64,000 nucleotides of DNA from Methylobacterium tardum (lineage in GTDB: Bacteria; Pseudomonadota; Alphaproteobacteria; Rhizobiales; Beijerinckiaceae). The stretch is taken from positions 685,501-749,500 of the forward strand of contig NZ_CP097484.1 in the NCBI RefSeq assembly GCF_023546765.1, given 5' to 3'. This document shows, one piece after another, positions 11,730-20,091 of the stretch. The notes below the pieces were generated by a model that was not told the origin of the DNA, searched no databases, and saw only the letters and a program-made list of their open reading frames with translations. Positions within the stretch are counted from its first letter, which is position 1. Every line of letters begins with the position of its first letter. A program made the position numbers and the translations under genes.

Positions 11730-12590
11730 CTAGTGCGCCGGCGGCCCCGGATCGATTGCCGGCAGCTCGTTCGCCGGCAGGCCGGAGCCGGCCAGCGCCT
11801 GCGGGCCGCCGGCGCCGCGGGCGCGGTTGGCGAGCGCCACGGTCAGGCGCTCGGCGGTCTCGGGCTGCATCACAGCCAGAACCTCGGCCATCTTGCGCGG
11901 GTTCATGGCCAGCACGATCGGCACCAGGACGTCGTGGCCCAGCCGGTCGAACACCCGGGCGGCATCCTTGGGCTTCATCGCCTCGTACATCGTCACGATG
12001 TTCTTGAGCCCCTGCTTTTCGGCCTCCTCCTTCGCCTTGGCGACGGAATCGACCTTGTCCTCGGCCTTCTTGAGATCGCCGAGCCCGGTCTCGAGCTTCC
12101 GCTCGGCCTCGCCCAGCATCTTCTCGCGCAGCTCCAGCTCGTCGTTCTTCTGGCGCAGGGCATCGCGCCGAGCGCCGAGCTTCTCCAGCAGCGCGCGCTC
12201 GGTCGGCGAGACCGAGGCTGGGGCCGCAGGCTGCGGCGGGGCCGTGACCGGAGCCTTCTCGGCCGCGGCGGCCGGCTCCTCCTTGGCGCCCACCGATCCG
12301 GTGGTGACCGGGTCGGGCGGCTCGTAGCCGGTCCGGGCCCGGGCGACCGCGCGGCTGTAGTCCGGCAGCGCGGCGCTTTCCGGCAGGCCGGCCTGCAGCA
12401 GGCTGAGGAGCTTGAGCACGAGGAGCCCGCCCGCCGCGAGAGCGACGGCGTTGATGAGGCGCAGCCGCGCCGGCCGCACCGGCTGCGCCGGCTTGGGGGG
12501 CAGGCGGCGCAGCGCCTCGCCGGCGCGGCGCAGCTTCGCCTCGGGATCCGGCTTCGGCGGCGGGAGCTTCGGGGCCTTGACTCCGGTCAC
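11730..12590 (-). CDS. MotE-like flagellar protein (MgtE intracellular N-like domain)
   Basis: A 286-residue membrane-anchored protein with one transmembrane helix near residues 45-65 (LRLINAVALAAGGLLVLKLL), a proline/alanine-rich linker, a coiled coil at about 125-195 (EKLGARRDALRQKNDELELR) and a C-terminal domain with MYEAMKPKDAARVFDRLG and IVLAMNPRKMAEVLAVM. That is the layout of MotE, the periplasmic chaperone of the stator protein MotC in rhizobia, and its place beside fliM supports a motility role. It overlaps the DUF6468 gene by four bases, so translation is coupled. Bases 12001-12130 on the minus strand encode the coiled coil. Confidence 0.78.
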   Translation of the reverse strand: MTGVKAPKLPPPKPDPEAKLRRAGEALRRLPPKPAQPVRPARLRLINAVALAAGGLLVLKLLSLLQAGLPESAALPDYSRAVARARTGYEPPDPVTTGSVGAKEEPAAAAEKAPVTAPPQPAAPASVSPTERALLEKLGARRDALRQKNDELELREKMLGEAERKLETGLGDLKKAEDKVDSVAKAKEEAEKQGLKNIVTMYEAMKPKDAARVFDRLGHDVLVPIVLAMNPRKMAEVLAVMQPETAERLTVALANRARGAGGPQALAGSGLPANELPAIDPGPPAH

Positions 12591-13093
12591 GCGGCGCGCG
12601 CCCGGACGCGCGCGAGGGCACGCTCGCTCATGGCGAGCGCCGCCGCGGCGGCGGCCCCGAGGCGCTCCCCGTTCGGGCTCGACGGCTCCGGTCGGCGCAG
12701 GGGCTGAAGCTCGGGCTCGGACACGACCTGCGGGGCGGGCGCCGGCTCCGGCCGGGCCGGCACCGCGCGCATCTGCGCGACGATGGCGCCGATGCGCGTC
12801 ACCACCGTCTCACCCGCCTCGACCTGCAGCTTCAGCTCGGCGGATCGGGCGGTCGCGGCATCCAGGCTGGCATTGAGGGTGCGGTCGGCATCGCCGATGG
12901 CCGCGCGCAGACCCGCGATGGCGCGTTCGGCGGTGCCGGTCGCAACCATCAGGTCGCCGATGGTCTGGCGGAGGGCGGCCTCGTCGCCCTTCATCTGGCC
13001 GATCCGGCGCGACAGCCGCAGGGAGGTGACGATTGTCGCCGCAAGGAGGACCGCGACCAGGATGTCGGCGGCGAGGGTGACGAAGAGACTCAT
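12587..13093 (-). CDS. DUF6468 flagellar-cluster membrane protein
   Basis: A 168-residue protein with one N-terminal membrane helix (residues 5-27, ending LRLSRR), followed by a long helical region likely to form a coiled coil and a proline-rich tail. It matches my recollection of DUF6468, a family that sits between fliM and motE in alphaproteobacterial flagellar operons; molecular function unknown. Spacing to fliM is 16 bases and it overlaps the MotE-like gene by four bases, so all belong to one transcript. An accessory role in stator or switch assembly is an inference from place only. Confidence 0.7.
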   Translation of the reverse strand: MSLFVTLAADILVAVLLAATIVTSLRLSRRIGQMKGDEAALRQTIGDLMVATGTAERAIAGLRAAIGDADRTLNASLDAATARSAELKLQVEAGETVVTRIGAIVAQMRAVPARPEPAPAPQVVSEPELQPLRRPEPSSPNGERLGAAAAAALAMSERALARVRARAA

Positions 13094-13109
13094 GCCGGGA
13101 CCCTCACCC

Positions 13110-14324
13110 CTAATTGTCCGACCGGTTGTTCATCGAGGCCTCGTAGGCCTGGATGGTCGTGCGCGACCGGCGCAGCGGTCGGGTGACCTGGACGGCGATG
13201 TGGCCGTCAACCCGGCCGATTCGCCCCTGCGTCAGCGCCCAGTCGCCGCAGCGCACGGTGATGAGGTCCGACGGCTTGGCGTCGAACATCAGCGTCTCGC
13301 CGACCTTGAGGCTCATGACCTGCTTCAACGGCAGCATCATCTCGTGCAGCACCGCCTCCATGGCCACGTCGGCCTGCCAGATCTCGGTGGCGAGATGGCC
13401 TTCCCAGATGTGGTCGCGGCCGAGCTTCTCGCCCATGAAGCTCTGGGTGAGCAGCTCGCGGATCGGCTCGATGGTCGCGTAGGGAAACAGGATCTGCAGC
13501 ATGCCGCCGCGCCCGTCGACGTCGAGGCGCAGGCTGATCAGGATCGCGGCGTTGCCCGGCCGCGTGATGGTGGCGAAGCGCGGGTTGGTCTCGATCCGGT
13601 CGATGCCGAAGCTCACGGGCGAGAGCGGCTGGAACGAAAGCTCCAGGTCGCCCAGCACGATCTCCACGAGGCGGCGCACCAGCGTCATCTCGATGGCGGT
13701 GAACGGACGGCCGTCGAGGCGGCTCGACAGGCCGCCGCGCTTGCCGCCGAGCAGCAGGTCGAAGGTCGCGTAGGCGAGGTTGGAATCGACCGTGACGAGG
13801 CCCGAATTCTCCCACTGCTCGGCGCGGAATACGCCCAGCAGCGTCGGCAGCGGGATCGCGTTGAGATAGTCGCCGAAGCGGACCGAGGTGATGTTGTCGA
13901 GGGTCACCTCGACGTTGTCCTGGAACAGGTTACGCAGGGAGGTCGACAGCAACCGGATCATCCGGTCGAAGACGATCTCCAGCATCGGGAGGCGTTCGTA
14001 CTGGACGACGCCCGAATCGACGATGGCCTGCACGCCCCCGGCCCCGGAGGCCGAGAGCTCGCGCATGGAGAAGCCGAGGACGCCGTCGATCTCGTCCTGG
14101 TTGAGCACCCGGTCGTTGCCGGCGAGTTCGGGGAGGTTGTCGCTCTCCCCATCCTCGATCATCGTCGCCCATTCGGCGGCGACGTCGCCCGCATTGCGCG
14201 TGGTACCCTGCTCGGCGAGGGCCGCGCCCCATTCCTCGGCGAGCGACGTGTCGCCGCCCTCGGCGCCCTGCTCCAGAAGGGCCGCCGACCAATCGTCCTC
14301 GGGAAGTTCGTCCTCGGGTTCCAT
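13110..14324 (-). CDS. fliM: Flagellar motor switch protein FliM
   Basis: Component of the C-ring that binds CheY-P and sets rotation direction. The product is 404 residues, longer than the typical 330-350 because of an acidic N-terminal extension of about 70 residues (DEL/EW-rich) that precedes LNQDEIDGVLGFS, the conserved CheY-binding/N-terminal segment. Further family motifs are YERLPMLEIVFDRMIRLLSTSLRN, the GGxG-like LLGGKRGGLSSRL, and a C-terminal SpoA domain ending QGRIGRVDGHIAVQV. It follows fliL by 64 bases on the minus strand. The extension is unusual and could carry an extra partner site. Confidence 0.93.
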   Translation of the reverse strand: MEPEDELPEDDWSAALLEQGAEGGDTSLAEEWGAALAEQGTTRNAGDVAAEWATMIEDGESDNLPELAGNDRVLNQDEIDGVLGFSMRELSASGAGGVQAIVDSGVVQYERLPMLEIVFDRMIRLLSTSLRNLFQDNVEVTLDNITSVRFGDYLNAIPLPTLLGVFRAEQWENSGLVTVDSNLAYATFDLLLGGKRGGLSSRLDGRPFTAIEMTLVRRLVEIVLGDLELSFQPLSPVSFGIDRIETNPRFATITRPGNAAILISLRLDVDGRGGMLQILFPYATIEPIRELLTQSFMGEKLGRDHIWEGHLATEIWQADVAMEAVLHEMMLPLKQVMSLKVGETLMFDAKPSDLITVRCGDWALTQGRIGRVDGHIAVQVTRPLRRSRTTIQAYEASMNNRSDN

Positions 14325-14388
14325 CAGGCGTGCTCGATCAAGCCTTGGCGCGCGGCCTTCGCGTGGCGTGAGAGGGTCTCGGACCGGA

Positions 14389-14946
14389 TCACTGGACGAT
14401 CACGTCCTTGAGCAGCACGGCCTCGACCTTGGCGGGATAGAGCGCGATGTTGACGCGGCGCAGCAGCTCCTCGCGCAGCCGGAACAGGCCCACCGAGCCG
14501 GTGAGATCGCTGGCGCGCAGCTCGCGCATGTAGATCTGCAGCGCGTCCTCGACGCGCGGCATCAGCGGCTTCACCTCCTCCTCGACCTTGGCGTCCTTGA
14601 GCTCGAGGGAGAGCCGCACCTTGGCGTATTTCGTCTTGTCCTGAGGCATGTCGGGGCTGAGGTTCAGGAGCATCTCGCGCACGTCGACGAAGACGACCTG
14701 CCTCTTGCCCTCCGGCCCGGCGCCGTGGCCGCCGCCGTGACCGCTGCCGTGACCACCTTCCGTGGCCTCCTTGCCCTCACCGTGGTCCCCGCCCTTGCCC
14801 ATCATCATGAAGGCGCCCGCACCGCCGCCCGCCACCACCAGGACGGCGACGGCCACCATGATCATGAGCTTCTTCTTGCTCTTCGGGGCGGCTTCGGCTC
14901 CGGCCTCGCCTTCCCCGGCGGAGGCCTTCTTGGGCTTCTTGGCCAT
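14389..14946 (-). CDS. fliL: Flagellar basal body-associated protein FliL
   Basis: A 185-residue single-span membrane protein associated with the stator and basal body. A lysine-rich cytosolic N-terminus (MAKKPKKAS) is followed by a membrane helix (KLMIMVAVAVLVVAGGGAGAF), a glycine/histidine-rich linker (HGSGHGGGHGAG) and the conserved periplasmic domain with VDVREMLLNLS and LRRVNIALYPAKVEAVLLKDVIVQ at the C-terminus. The start at 14946 was chosen over an upstream ATG because the lysine-rich N-terminus is usual for the family and GAGAGAG lies upstream. It is the first gene of the minus-strand flagellar operon, just downstream of the CtrA box. Confidence 0.92.
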   Translation of the reverse strand: MAKKPKKASAGEGEAGAEAAPKSKKKLMIMVAVAVLVVAGGGAGAFMMMGKGGDHGEGKEATEGGHGSGHGGGHGAGPEGKRQVVFVDVREMLLNLSPDMPQDKTKYAKVRLSLELKDAKVEEEVKPLMPRVEDALQIYMRELRASDLTGSVGLFRLREELLRRVNIALYPAKVEAVLLKDVIVQ

Positions 14947-15008
14947 GGAATAATGCTCTCTCGCGGAAGTCCCCGCGCCGGGTACATCCGGATATCGGAG
15001 CATCACGG

Positions 15009-15023
15009 TTAACGCGCCGTTAA
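15009..15023. promoter_or_regulatory. Perfect CtrA box (TTAA-N7-TTAA)
   Basis: The sequence TTAACGCGCCGTTAA matches the full CtrA recognition site of alphaproteobacteria. It lies in the 255-base divergent region, 63 bases upstream of the fliL start and 179 bases upstream of the flgF start, so it could control both flagellar operons. Confidence 0.7.
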
Positions 15024-15138
15024 GGGGGCAATTCCTGCCGAGTCAGGTTTGCCGTGGCACGGTCCGGACCGGCAGGACCGACCGGCGGATTTCCGGATAA
15101 GTCATTCCGTAAGCTCAGAAATTTTGCACACGACCTCG

Positions 15139-15154
15139 TGGCACAGCGCATGCT
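15139..15154 (+). promoter_or_regulatory. Possible sigma-54 promoter before flgF
   Basis: TGGCACAGCGCATGCT keeps the GG-N10-GC spacing of sigma-54 promoters and the TGGCAC half, but the -12 half is weak (ATGCT). It lies 48 bases before the flgF ATG. Flagellar genes use sigma-54 in some alphaproteobacteria but not all, so this is tentative. Confidence 0.3.
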
Positions 15155-15201
15155 GAAGGGATCGTTGCCGCCACCGCGGCGCACGAGTCCCAGAGTCCAC
15201 G

Positions 15202-15942
15202 ATGCAGAATGCCCTCTTCGTCGGCGTATCGAGCCAGATGGCGCTCCAGCGCGAGCTGGACGTGATCGCCAACAACATGGCGAACGTGTCGACCACCGGC
15301 TTCAAGGCCCGCAACAGCCGCTTCCAGGAATACCTGATGCCGGTGGCGAGCGCGGATTCGTTCGCCCGGCCGGACCGGCGCCTCTCCTACGTCATCGACC
15401 AGGGCACCGCACTCGACCTCGGGCAGGGGCCGGTCGAGCAGACCGGCAACCCGCTCAACGTCGCCGTCAAGGGCTCCGCCTTCATCGCCGTGCAGTCGCC
15501 CCAGGGCGAGCGCTACACCCGCAACGGCGCGTTCGAGCTGGACGCCCAGGGCACGCTCGTGACCAGCGACGGCAACAAGGTCGTGGGGGACGGCGGCCCG
15601 ATCACCATCAACCCGCAGGAGACCGGGCTGGCGATCGGTCCCGACGGCACGGTCTCGACCAATCTCGGCATCCGCGGGAAGATCAAGCTCGTCACCTTCG
15701 CCAACCCGCAGCGGCTCACCAACGAGGGCGCCAACCTCTACGCCTCGCCGGATCCGGCACGCCCGGCCGGGATCGACGGCCGCCTGGAGCCGGCCGCGCT
15801 GGAGCGCTCGAACGTCCGGCCGGTGATCGAGATGACCCGGCTGATGGACGTGAACCGCTCCTACGCCATGGTATCGAGCATGATCTCCCGCCTCGACGAT
15901 CTGCGGGGCACGGCGATTCGCCGCCTCGCCGACGTCGCGTAA
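15202..15942 (+). CDS. flgF: Flagellar basal-body rod protein FlgF
   Basis: Proximal rod subunit of the flagellum, exported by the flagellar type III system. The 246-residue product has the rod/hook N-terminal motif with MALQRELDVIANNMANVSTTGFKARN, the D1 region NVAVKGSAFIAV and YTRNGAFELDAQGTLVTSDGN, and the C-terminal helix VIEMTRLMDVNRSYAMVSSMI that packs in the rod. It opens the plus-strand flagellar operon. FlgG follows after 13 bases. The upstream 255-base gap carries a CtrA box. Confidence 0.93.
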   Translation: MQNALFVGVSSQMALQRELDVIANNMANVSTTGFKARNSRFQEYLMPVASADSFARPDRRLSYVIDQGTALDLGQGPVEQTGNPLNVAVKGSAFIAVQSPQGERYTRNGAFELDAQGTLVTSDGNKVVGDGGPITINPQETGLAIGPDGTVSTNLGIRGKIKLVTFANPQRLTNEGANLYASPDPARPAGIDGRLEPAALERSNVRPVIEMTRLMDVNRSYAMVSSMISRLDDLRGTAIRRLADVA

Positions 15943-15955
15943 GGGGGCCTGACCG

Positions 15956-16747
15956 ATGCGCGCCCTCTACTCCGCCGCCACCGGCATGGCGGCCCAGGAA
16001 CTCAACGTCCAGGTCATCTCGAACAACATCGCGAACCTGCGCACCACCGGCTACAAGCGCCAGCAGGTGCACTTCCAGGATCTGCTCTATCAGAACCTGC
16101 GCCGGGCGGGCTCCTCGACCTCCGAGCAGAACACGCAGCTCCCCGCGGGCCTCGCCCTCGGCTCGGGCGTGAAGACCACCTCCACCGCCCGGGTGATGTC
16201 GCAGGGCACGCTCTCCTCCACCGAGAAGGACTACGACGTCGCGATCCGCGGCGAGGGCTTCTTCCGGGTCACCATGCCGGACGGCCGGACCGCATACACG
16301 CGGGACGGCTCCTTCGACCTCTCGGCCCAGGGCCAGCTCGTCACCCGCGACGGCTACCTGCTCGATCCGGCGATCACCGTGCCGCAGACCGCGACCTCGG
16401 TGACGATCAGCGCCACCGGCGCCGTGCAGGCGACGCTACCGGGACAGACGGCGCCGCAGGCGCTGGGCCAGTTCCAGCTCTCGCGCTTCGTGAACAAGGT
16501 CGGCCTCGAATCAATCGGCGACAACCTGTTCATCGAGACGGCAGCCTCCGGCCCGGCGATCAGCGGCCTGCCGGGCGCCGAGGGCTTCGGCAACCTCCAG
16601 CAGAGCTACCTGGAGGAGGCGAACGTCAATGCCGTCACGGAGATCTCGTCGCTAATCGCCGCGCAGCGCGCCTACGAGATGAATTCCAAGGTCGTCACCG
16701 CCGCCGACCAGATGCTCTCCACCACCACCCAGATGTTCCGCAGCTAA
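15956..16747 (+). CDS. flgG: Flagellar basal-body rod protein FlgG
   Basis: Distal rod subunit, 263 residues, close to the usual 260-262. Motifs are MRALYSAATGMAAQELNVQV and ISNNIANLRTTGYKRQQ at the N-terminus, the central AIRGEGFFRVTMPDG and YTRDGSFDLSAQGQLVTRDGY, and the C-terminal INAVTEISSLIAAQRAYEMNSK-like helix (here NVNAVTEISSLIAAQRAYEM). The residues 40-65 contain the insertion SSTSEQNTQLPAGLALGSGV typical of FlgG, which distinguishes it from FlgF. AGGGGG precedes the ATG by eight bases. Confidence 0.95.
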   Translation: MRALYSAATGMAAQELNVQVISNNIANLRTTGYKRQQVHFQDLLYQNLRRAGSSTSEQNTQLPAGLALGSGVKTTSTARVMSQGTLSSTEKDYDVAIRGEGFFRVTMPDGRTAYTRDGSFDLSAQGQLVTRDGYLLDPAITVPQTATSVTISATGAVQATLPGQTAPQALGQFQLSRFVNKVGLESIGDNLFIETAASGPAISGLPGAEGFGNLQQSYLEEANVNAVTEISSLIAAQRAYEMNSKVVTAADQMLSTTTQMFRS

Positions 16748-16781
16748 GCGCGCAGCCCGCACCCGCTCCAGGTCCCTGATC

Positions 16782-17915
16782 ATGTATGCCGGCATGCTCC
16801 CCGATCCCGCCCGCGAGACCGTCGTCCTGCCCCTCGTCAGCACGGCGTCCGACGAGAGCGACCTCAGCCCGATCGTCCGCCGTCCCCGGCCGCGGGTCGT
16901 CCCCCTCGGCACGGCCGTCATCCTGCGCGCGGTGCTCGCCGTCCTAACCGTCGCGGTGCTCGGCGCGCTCGCGATCCCCGCGATGGCCCGGGCCGACGGC
17001 CTGCGCCTGCGCGGCGACGTGACCGCCCGCGGCGACGTCCTGACCCTTGCCGACCTGATCGAGGGCGCGCCCTCGACCCTCGCCGCCCGCCCGCTGTTCC
17101 GCTCTCCCGCGCTCGGCGCGACCGGAACGATCCAGACCCGCCGGATCGCCGAAGCGGCGACGGCGCTCGGCGTCACCGGCCTGGAGACCGGAGGCCGGCT
17201 GCAGATCGCCGTGCAGCGCGCCGCCCGCCGCCTCGGCCCGCCGGAGATCGAGGCGGCGCTCAAGCACGGCCTGGAGACCGACTACGGGCTCGACCCGCGC
17301 ACCGTCGCGGTGCGCTTCGACGGCGACGGGCCGACCCTGCTGGCGCCGGTGGACCTCGAAGGGCAGGCCGCTGCCCTCGACCTGAGCTACGACCCGCGCT
17401 CCCGCCGTGTCGCGGGCTTGGTCAGCCTGGGGGAGCGCCGTGCCTCGCTGCGGGTCTCGGGCGTGGTCATCGAGATGCGCGAAGTGGCCGTGCTCGCCCG
17501 CGCGCTCAACCGCGGCGAGGCGGTCAGGGACGGCGACATCGCCCTGGAACGGCGCCCGCGCGACGCCGTCGCCACCGACGCGCAGGCGAGCGCCTCCGCG
17601 ATCCTCGGGGAGGTCGCCCAGCACGCGCTGTCGGCCGGCACGGTGCTGCGGGTGTCCGACACGGCGCCGCCCGAGCTGGTCGCTCGGGGCGAGAACGTGA
17701 CGATCGTCTACGAGACGCCAAGCATCAGCCTGCAGATGCGCGGCATCGCCAACGAGAGCGGCCGCATGGGTGCCGTCGTCAACGTCGTGAACGTGACCTC
17801 CAAGAAGGTTCTTCAAGCCACCGTGATCGGGCCCGGCCGGGTCTCGGTGAGCCCGGGCCCCACGGCCCAGCAGGGCGCCCCCGCGCAGGTCCAGGCCACC
17901 GCCTCCCTGCGCTGA
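16782..17915 (+). CDS. flgA: Flagellar P-ring assembly chaperone FlgA
   Basis: Periplasmic chaperone for P-ring (FlgI) assembly. The 377-residue product has a hydrophobic export segment at about 48-66 (AVLAVLTVAVLGALAIPA) preceded by an unusually long 45-residue charged leader, so the true start may be further in. The SAF-domain region follows: AVLARALNRGEAVRDGDIALERR and LSAGTVLRVSDTAPPELVARGENVTIVYE. The C-terminus ISLQMRGIANESGRMGAVVNVVN is the conserved FlgA ending. It lies between flgG (34 bases) and flgH (about 36 bases to the chosen start), as in many rhizobial operons. Confidence 0.9.
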   Translation: MYAGMLPDPARETVVLPLVSTASDESDLSPIVRRPRPRVVPLGTAVILRAVLAVLTVAVLGALAIPAMARADGLRLRGDVTARGDVLTLADLIEGAPSTLAARPLFRSPALGATGTIQTRRIAEAATALGVTGLETGGRLQIAVQRAARRLGPPEIEAALKHGLETDYGLDPRTVAVRFDGDGPTLLAPVDLEGQAAALDLSYDPRSRRVAGLVSLGERRASLRVSGVVIEMREVAVLARALNRGEAVRDGDIALERRPRDAVATDAQASASAILGEVAQHALSAGTVLRVSDTAPPELVARGENVTIVYETPSISLQMRGIANESGRMGAVVNVVNVTSKKVLQATVIGPGRVSVSPGPTAQQGAPAQVQATASLR

Positions 17916-17951
17916 GTACCCATCTTGTCCGCGTCGAAGAGTACCCGTCCG

Positions 17952-18701
17952 ATGGCCAGCCGCATCGTCCTGAACCCGCTCGCCGCCGCCCTGATCGTCG
18001 GCGCGCTCGGTGCCTGCAACACGGCCGACCGCCTGTCTCAGGTCGGCGCGACGCCGGCCCTGTCGGCGATCGAGGATCCGACGACCCAGCCCGGCTACAA
18101 GCCGGTGCGGATGCCGATGCCCGACGTCCAGCCGGTCTCCTACGCGCCGAACTCGCTCTGGCGCACCGGCTCGCGCGCCTTCTTCAAGGATCAGCGCGCG
18201 GCCGTGCTCGGCGACATCCTGACCATCAAGGTCAACGTCACCGACCAAGCGAACATCAGCAACGAGACCAAACGGTCGCGGGCCAACACCGAGAGCTTCG
18301 GCCTGCCGAACGCCCTCGGTCTTGAGAACAACGCCGTCGGCAAGGCCTTCGGCGTCGGCGGCACGGCGCTGCTCGCCGCGACCTCGGCGACCGCCAACGA
18401 CGGCGCCGGCTCGGTCCAGCGCGCCGAGACTGTGACGACGAACGTGGCCGCGGTCGTCACCCAGGTCCTGCCCAACGGCAACCTCGTGGTCGAGGGCAAG
18501 CAGGAGATCCGGGTCAATTTCGAGATCCGCGAGATGGTGGTCGCCGGCGTCGTCCGGCCGGAAGACATCGAGTCCGACAACACCATCGATTCGGCCAAGA
18601 TCGCCCAGGCCCGGATCGCCTATGGCGGCCGCGGCCAGATCACCGACGTGCAGCAGCCGCGCTACGGCCAGCAGATCGTCGACATCCTGCTGCCGTTCTG
18701 A
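17952..18701 (+). CDS. flgH: Flagellar L-ring lipoprotein FlgH
   Basis: Outer-membrane L-ring subunit, 249 residues. A lipoprotein signal ends at LIVGALGAC with the lipidated cysteine at residue 22 when the ATG at 17952 is used; a TTG at 17925 would add nine residues and is less likely. Family motifs are NSLWRTGSRAFFKDQRAAVLGDILTIKV, the central NVAAVVTQVLPNGNLVVEG and the C-terminal IAYGGRGQITDVQQPRYGQQ ending VDILLPF. It closes the plus-strand flagellar operon seen here; the P-ring gene flgI, often next, is absent, and the next gene lies on the other strand. Confidence 0.95.
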   Translation: MASRIVLNPLAAALIVGALGACNTADRLSQVGATPALSAIEDPTTQPGYKPVRMPMPDVQPVSYAPNSLWRTGSRAFFKDQRAAVLGDILTIKVNVTDQANISNETKRSRANTESFGLPNALGLENNAVGKAFGVGGTALLAATSATANDGAGSVQRAETVTTNVAAVVTQVLPNGNLVVEGKQEIRVNFEIREMVVAGVVRPEDIESDNTIDSAKIAQARIAYGGRGQITDVQQPRYGQQIVDILLPF

Positions 18702-18707
18702 GGCATC

Positions 18708-20006
18708 TCAGCTCGGCTCCTCCGGCTCCGGCCCGCGGGTCACGTCGAGGCCCGCGCCGGCACCCTGGGGCGGGCCGACCTTGACGGGCGCGCCGGTGCG
18801 CGCGGCCTCGTAGATCGCCTCCATCAGCACCTGGTCCTGCAAGCCCTCCTCGCCGGGGGTGCGCGGGCGCAGGTTCTCCTGGATGCACCGGGAGAAGTGA
18901 TCCATCTCCAGGGCGAACTGGTTCTTGGCGCTCAGGACCTTCTCGTCCCGGGCGGCGTTCTTGCCGTCCCGGTGGCCGATGTAGAGCCGCTGACCCTCGT
19001 ACGCGAAGGCGTTCTGGAGATCGACCGACGCGTTGCTGGTGTGCAGGGTCAGCGAGCGCGCCTCATAGACGCCGTAGCTCGACATGCACTGCGCGATCAC
19101 CCCGGACGGGAAGCGCATTGTGAAGCTCACCGTCTCCTCAACCTCGCGGTACTTCGGATCGTCCGGCGGCGAGTGGATCTGCGCCTGGATCAGCTCCGGC
19201 TCCTCGCCCAGCACCGCGCGGGTGGTGTTCAGGCAGTAGAGCCCGATATCCGGCAGCGAGCCGCCGCCCGCCAGCGCCTTCTTGAGGCGCCACTGCTCGG
19301 GCAGGCCGGTCGTCTGGCCGTTGAAGGCCTGGATCGTCCGGGGTCGGCCGAACTCGCCCGAGCGGGCGATCCTGATCACCGCGCGATTGTGCGGCTCGTA
19401 CTGGCAGCGATAGGCGATCATCAGCTTGACGCTCGCCTTGGCGCAGGCCGCGATCATCTCGCGGCACTCGTCCGAGGACACGGCCATCGGCTTCTCGCAG
19501 AGCACCTGCTTGCCGGCGGCGGCCGCCGCCACGACGTTGTCCCGGTGCACGCCGTTTGGCGTGACGACGTAGACCGCCTGGACGTTCGGATTGGCCTTCA
19601 GCCGATCCCACTCGTCGTAGCCGTAGACGGCATCCTCGGGCAGGCCGTACTGGCGCGCAACGAGCTTCGCCTTCTCGGGCGATCCCGACATCACCGCGGC
19701 CAGCCGCGAGCGCTTGGTCTCCCCGAAGGCCGGCAGGATCTCGTCGAGGCTGAGGCGCCCGAGGCCGATGACGCAGTAGCCGACGCGCTGGCCCGGCGGT
19801 TGCGGGGACGGGGTCGGCGCCGGGGGACGATCCCCGGAGCCGCGCCAGTTCGGGAACATCACCCGGCCGCCCTGGACCGCGCCGGTGTCGGCCGGAACGG
19901 ACGGCGCCGGCGGCGCCGCCTGCGCGGGGCCTCCCATCGCGGCGCCGGCCAGGGCGCCCCCGGCGGCCAGAAGGTTACGTCGTGAGAGCCGGTTGTCGTC
20001 CGCCAT
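18708..20006 (-). CDS. Tat-exported Gfo/Idh/MocA oxidoreductase
   Basis: A 432-residue NAD(P)-dependent oxidoreductase of the glucose-fructose oxidoreductase family. The N-terminus MADDNRLSRRNLLAAGGALA is a twin-arginine signal, which implies export of the folded protein with its cofactor, as for Zymomonas GFOR. The Rossmann fold starts at VGYCVIGLGRLSLDEILPAF; the family EKP motif appears as VLCEKPMAVS and a second domain holds GGGSLPDIGLYCLN with candidate catalytic residues. The start at 20006 was chosen for the Tat motif and a GAGG upstream; the open frame extends to 20126. The gene converges on flgH with six bases between stops. The substrate sugar or polyol is unknown. Confidence 0.85.
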   Translation of the reverse strand: MADDNRLSRRNLLAAGGALAGAAMGGPAQAAPPAPSVPADTGAVQGGRVMFPNWRGSGDRPPAPTPSPQPPGQRVGYCVIGLGRLSLDEILPAFGETKRSRLAAVMSGSPEKAKLVARQYGLPEDAVYGYDEWDRLKANPNVQAVYVVTPNGVHRDNVVAAAAAGKQVLCEKPMAVSSDECREMIAACAKASVKLMIAYRCQYEPHNRAVIRIARSGEFGRPRTIQAFNGQTTGLPEQWRLKKALAGGGSLPDIGLYCLNTTRAVLGEEPELIQAQIHSPPDDPKYREVEETVSFTMRFPSGVIAQCMSSYGVYEARSLTLHTSNASVDLQNAFAYEGQRLYIGHRDGKNAARDEKVLSAKNQFALEMDHFSRCIQENLRPRTPGEEGLQDQVLMEAIYEAARTGAPVKVGPPQGAGAGLDVTRGPEPEEPS

Positions 20007-20091
20007 GAGCCTCGCCGTATCGCCGGATTGCAGTGACGGCGCCGGAGCGCCGCAGCAGGGGCCGGGTGCCAGCGCTGGCCGGACCGCCCAC

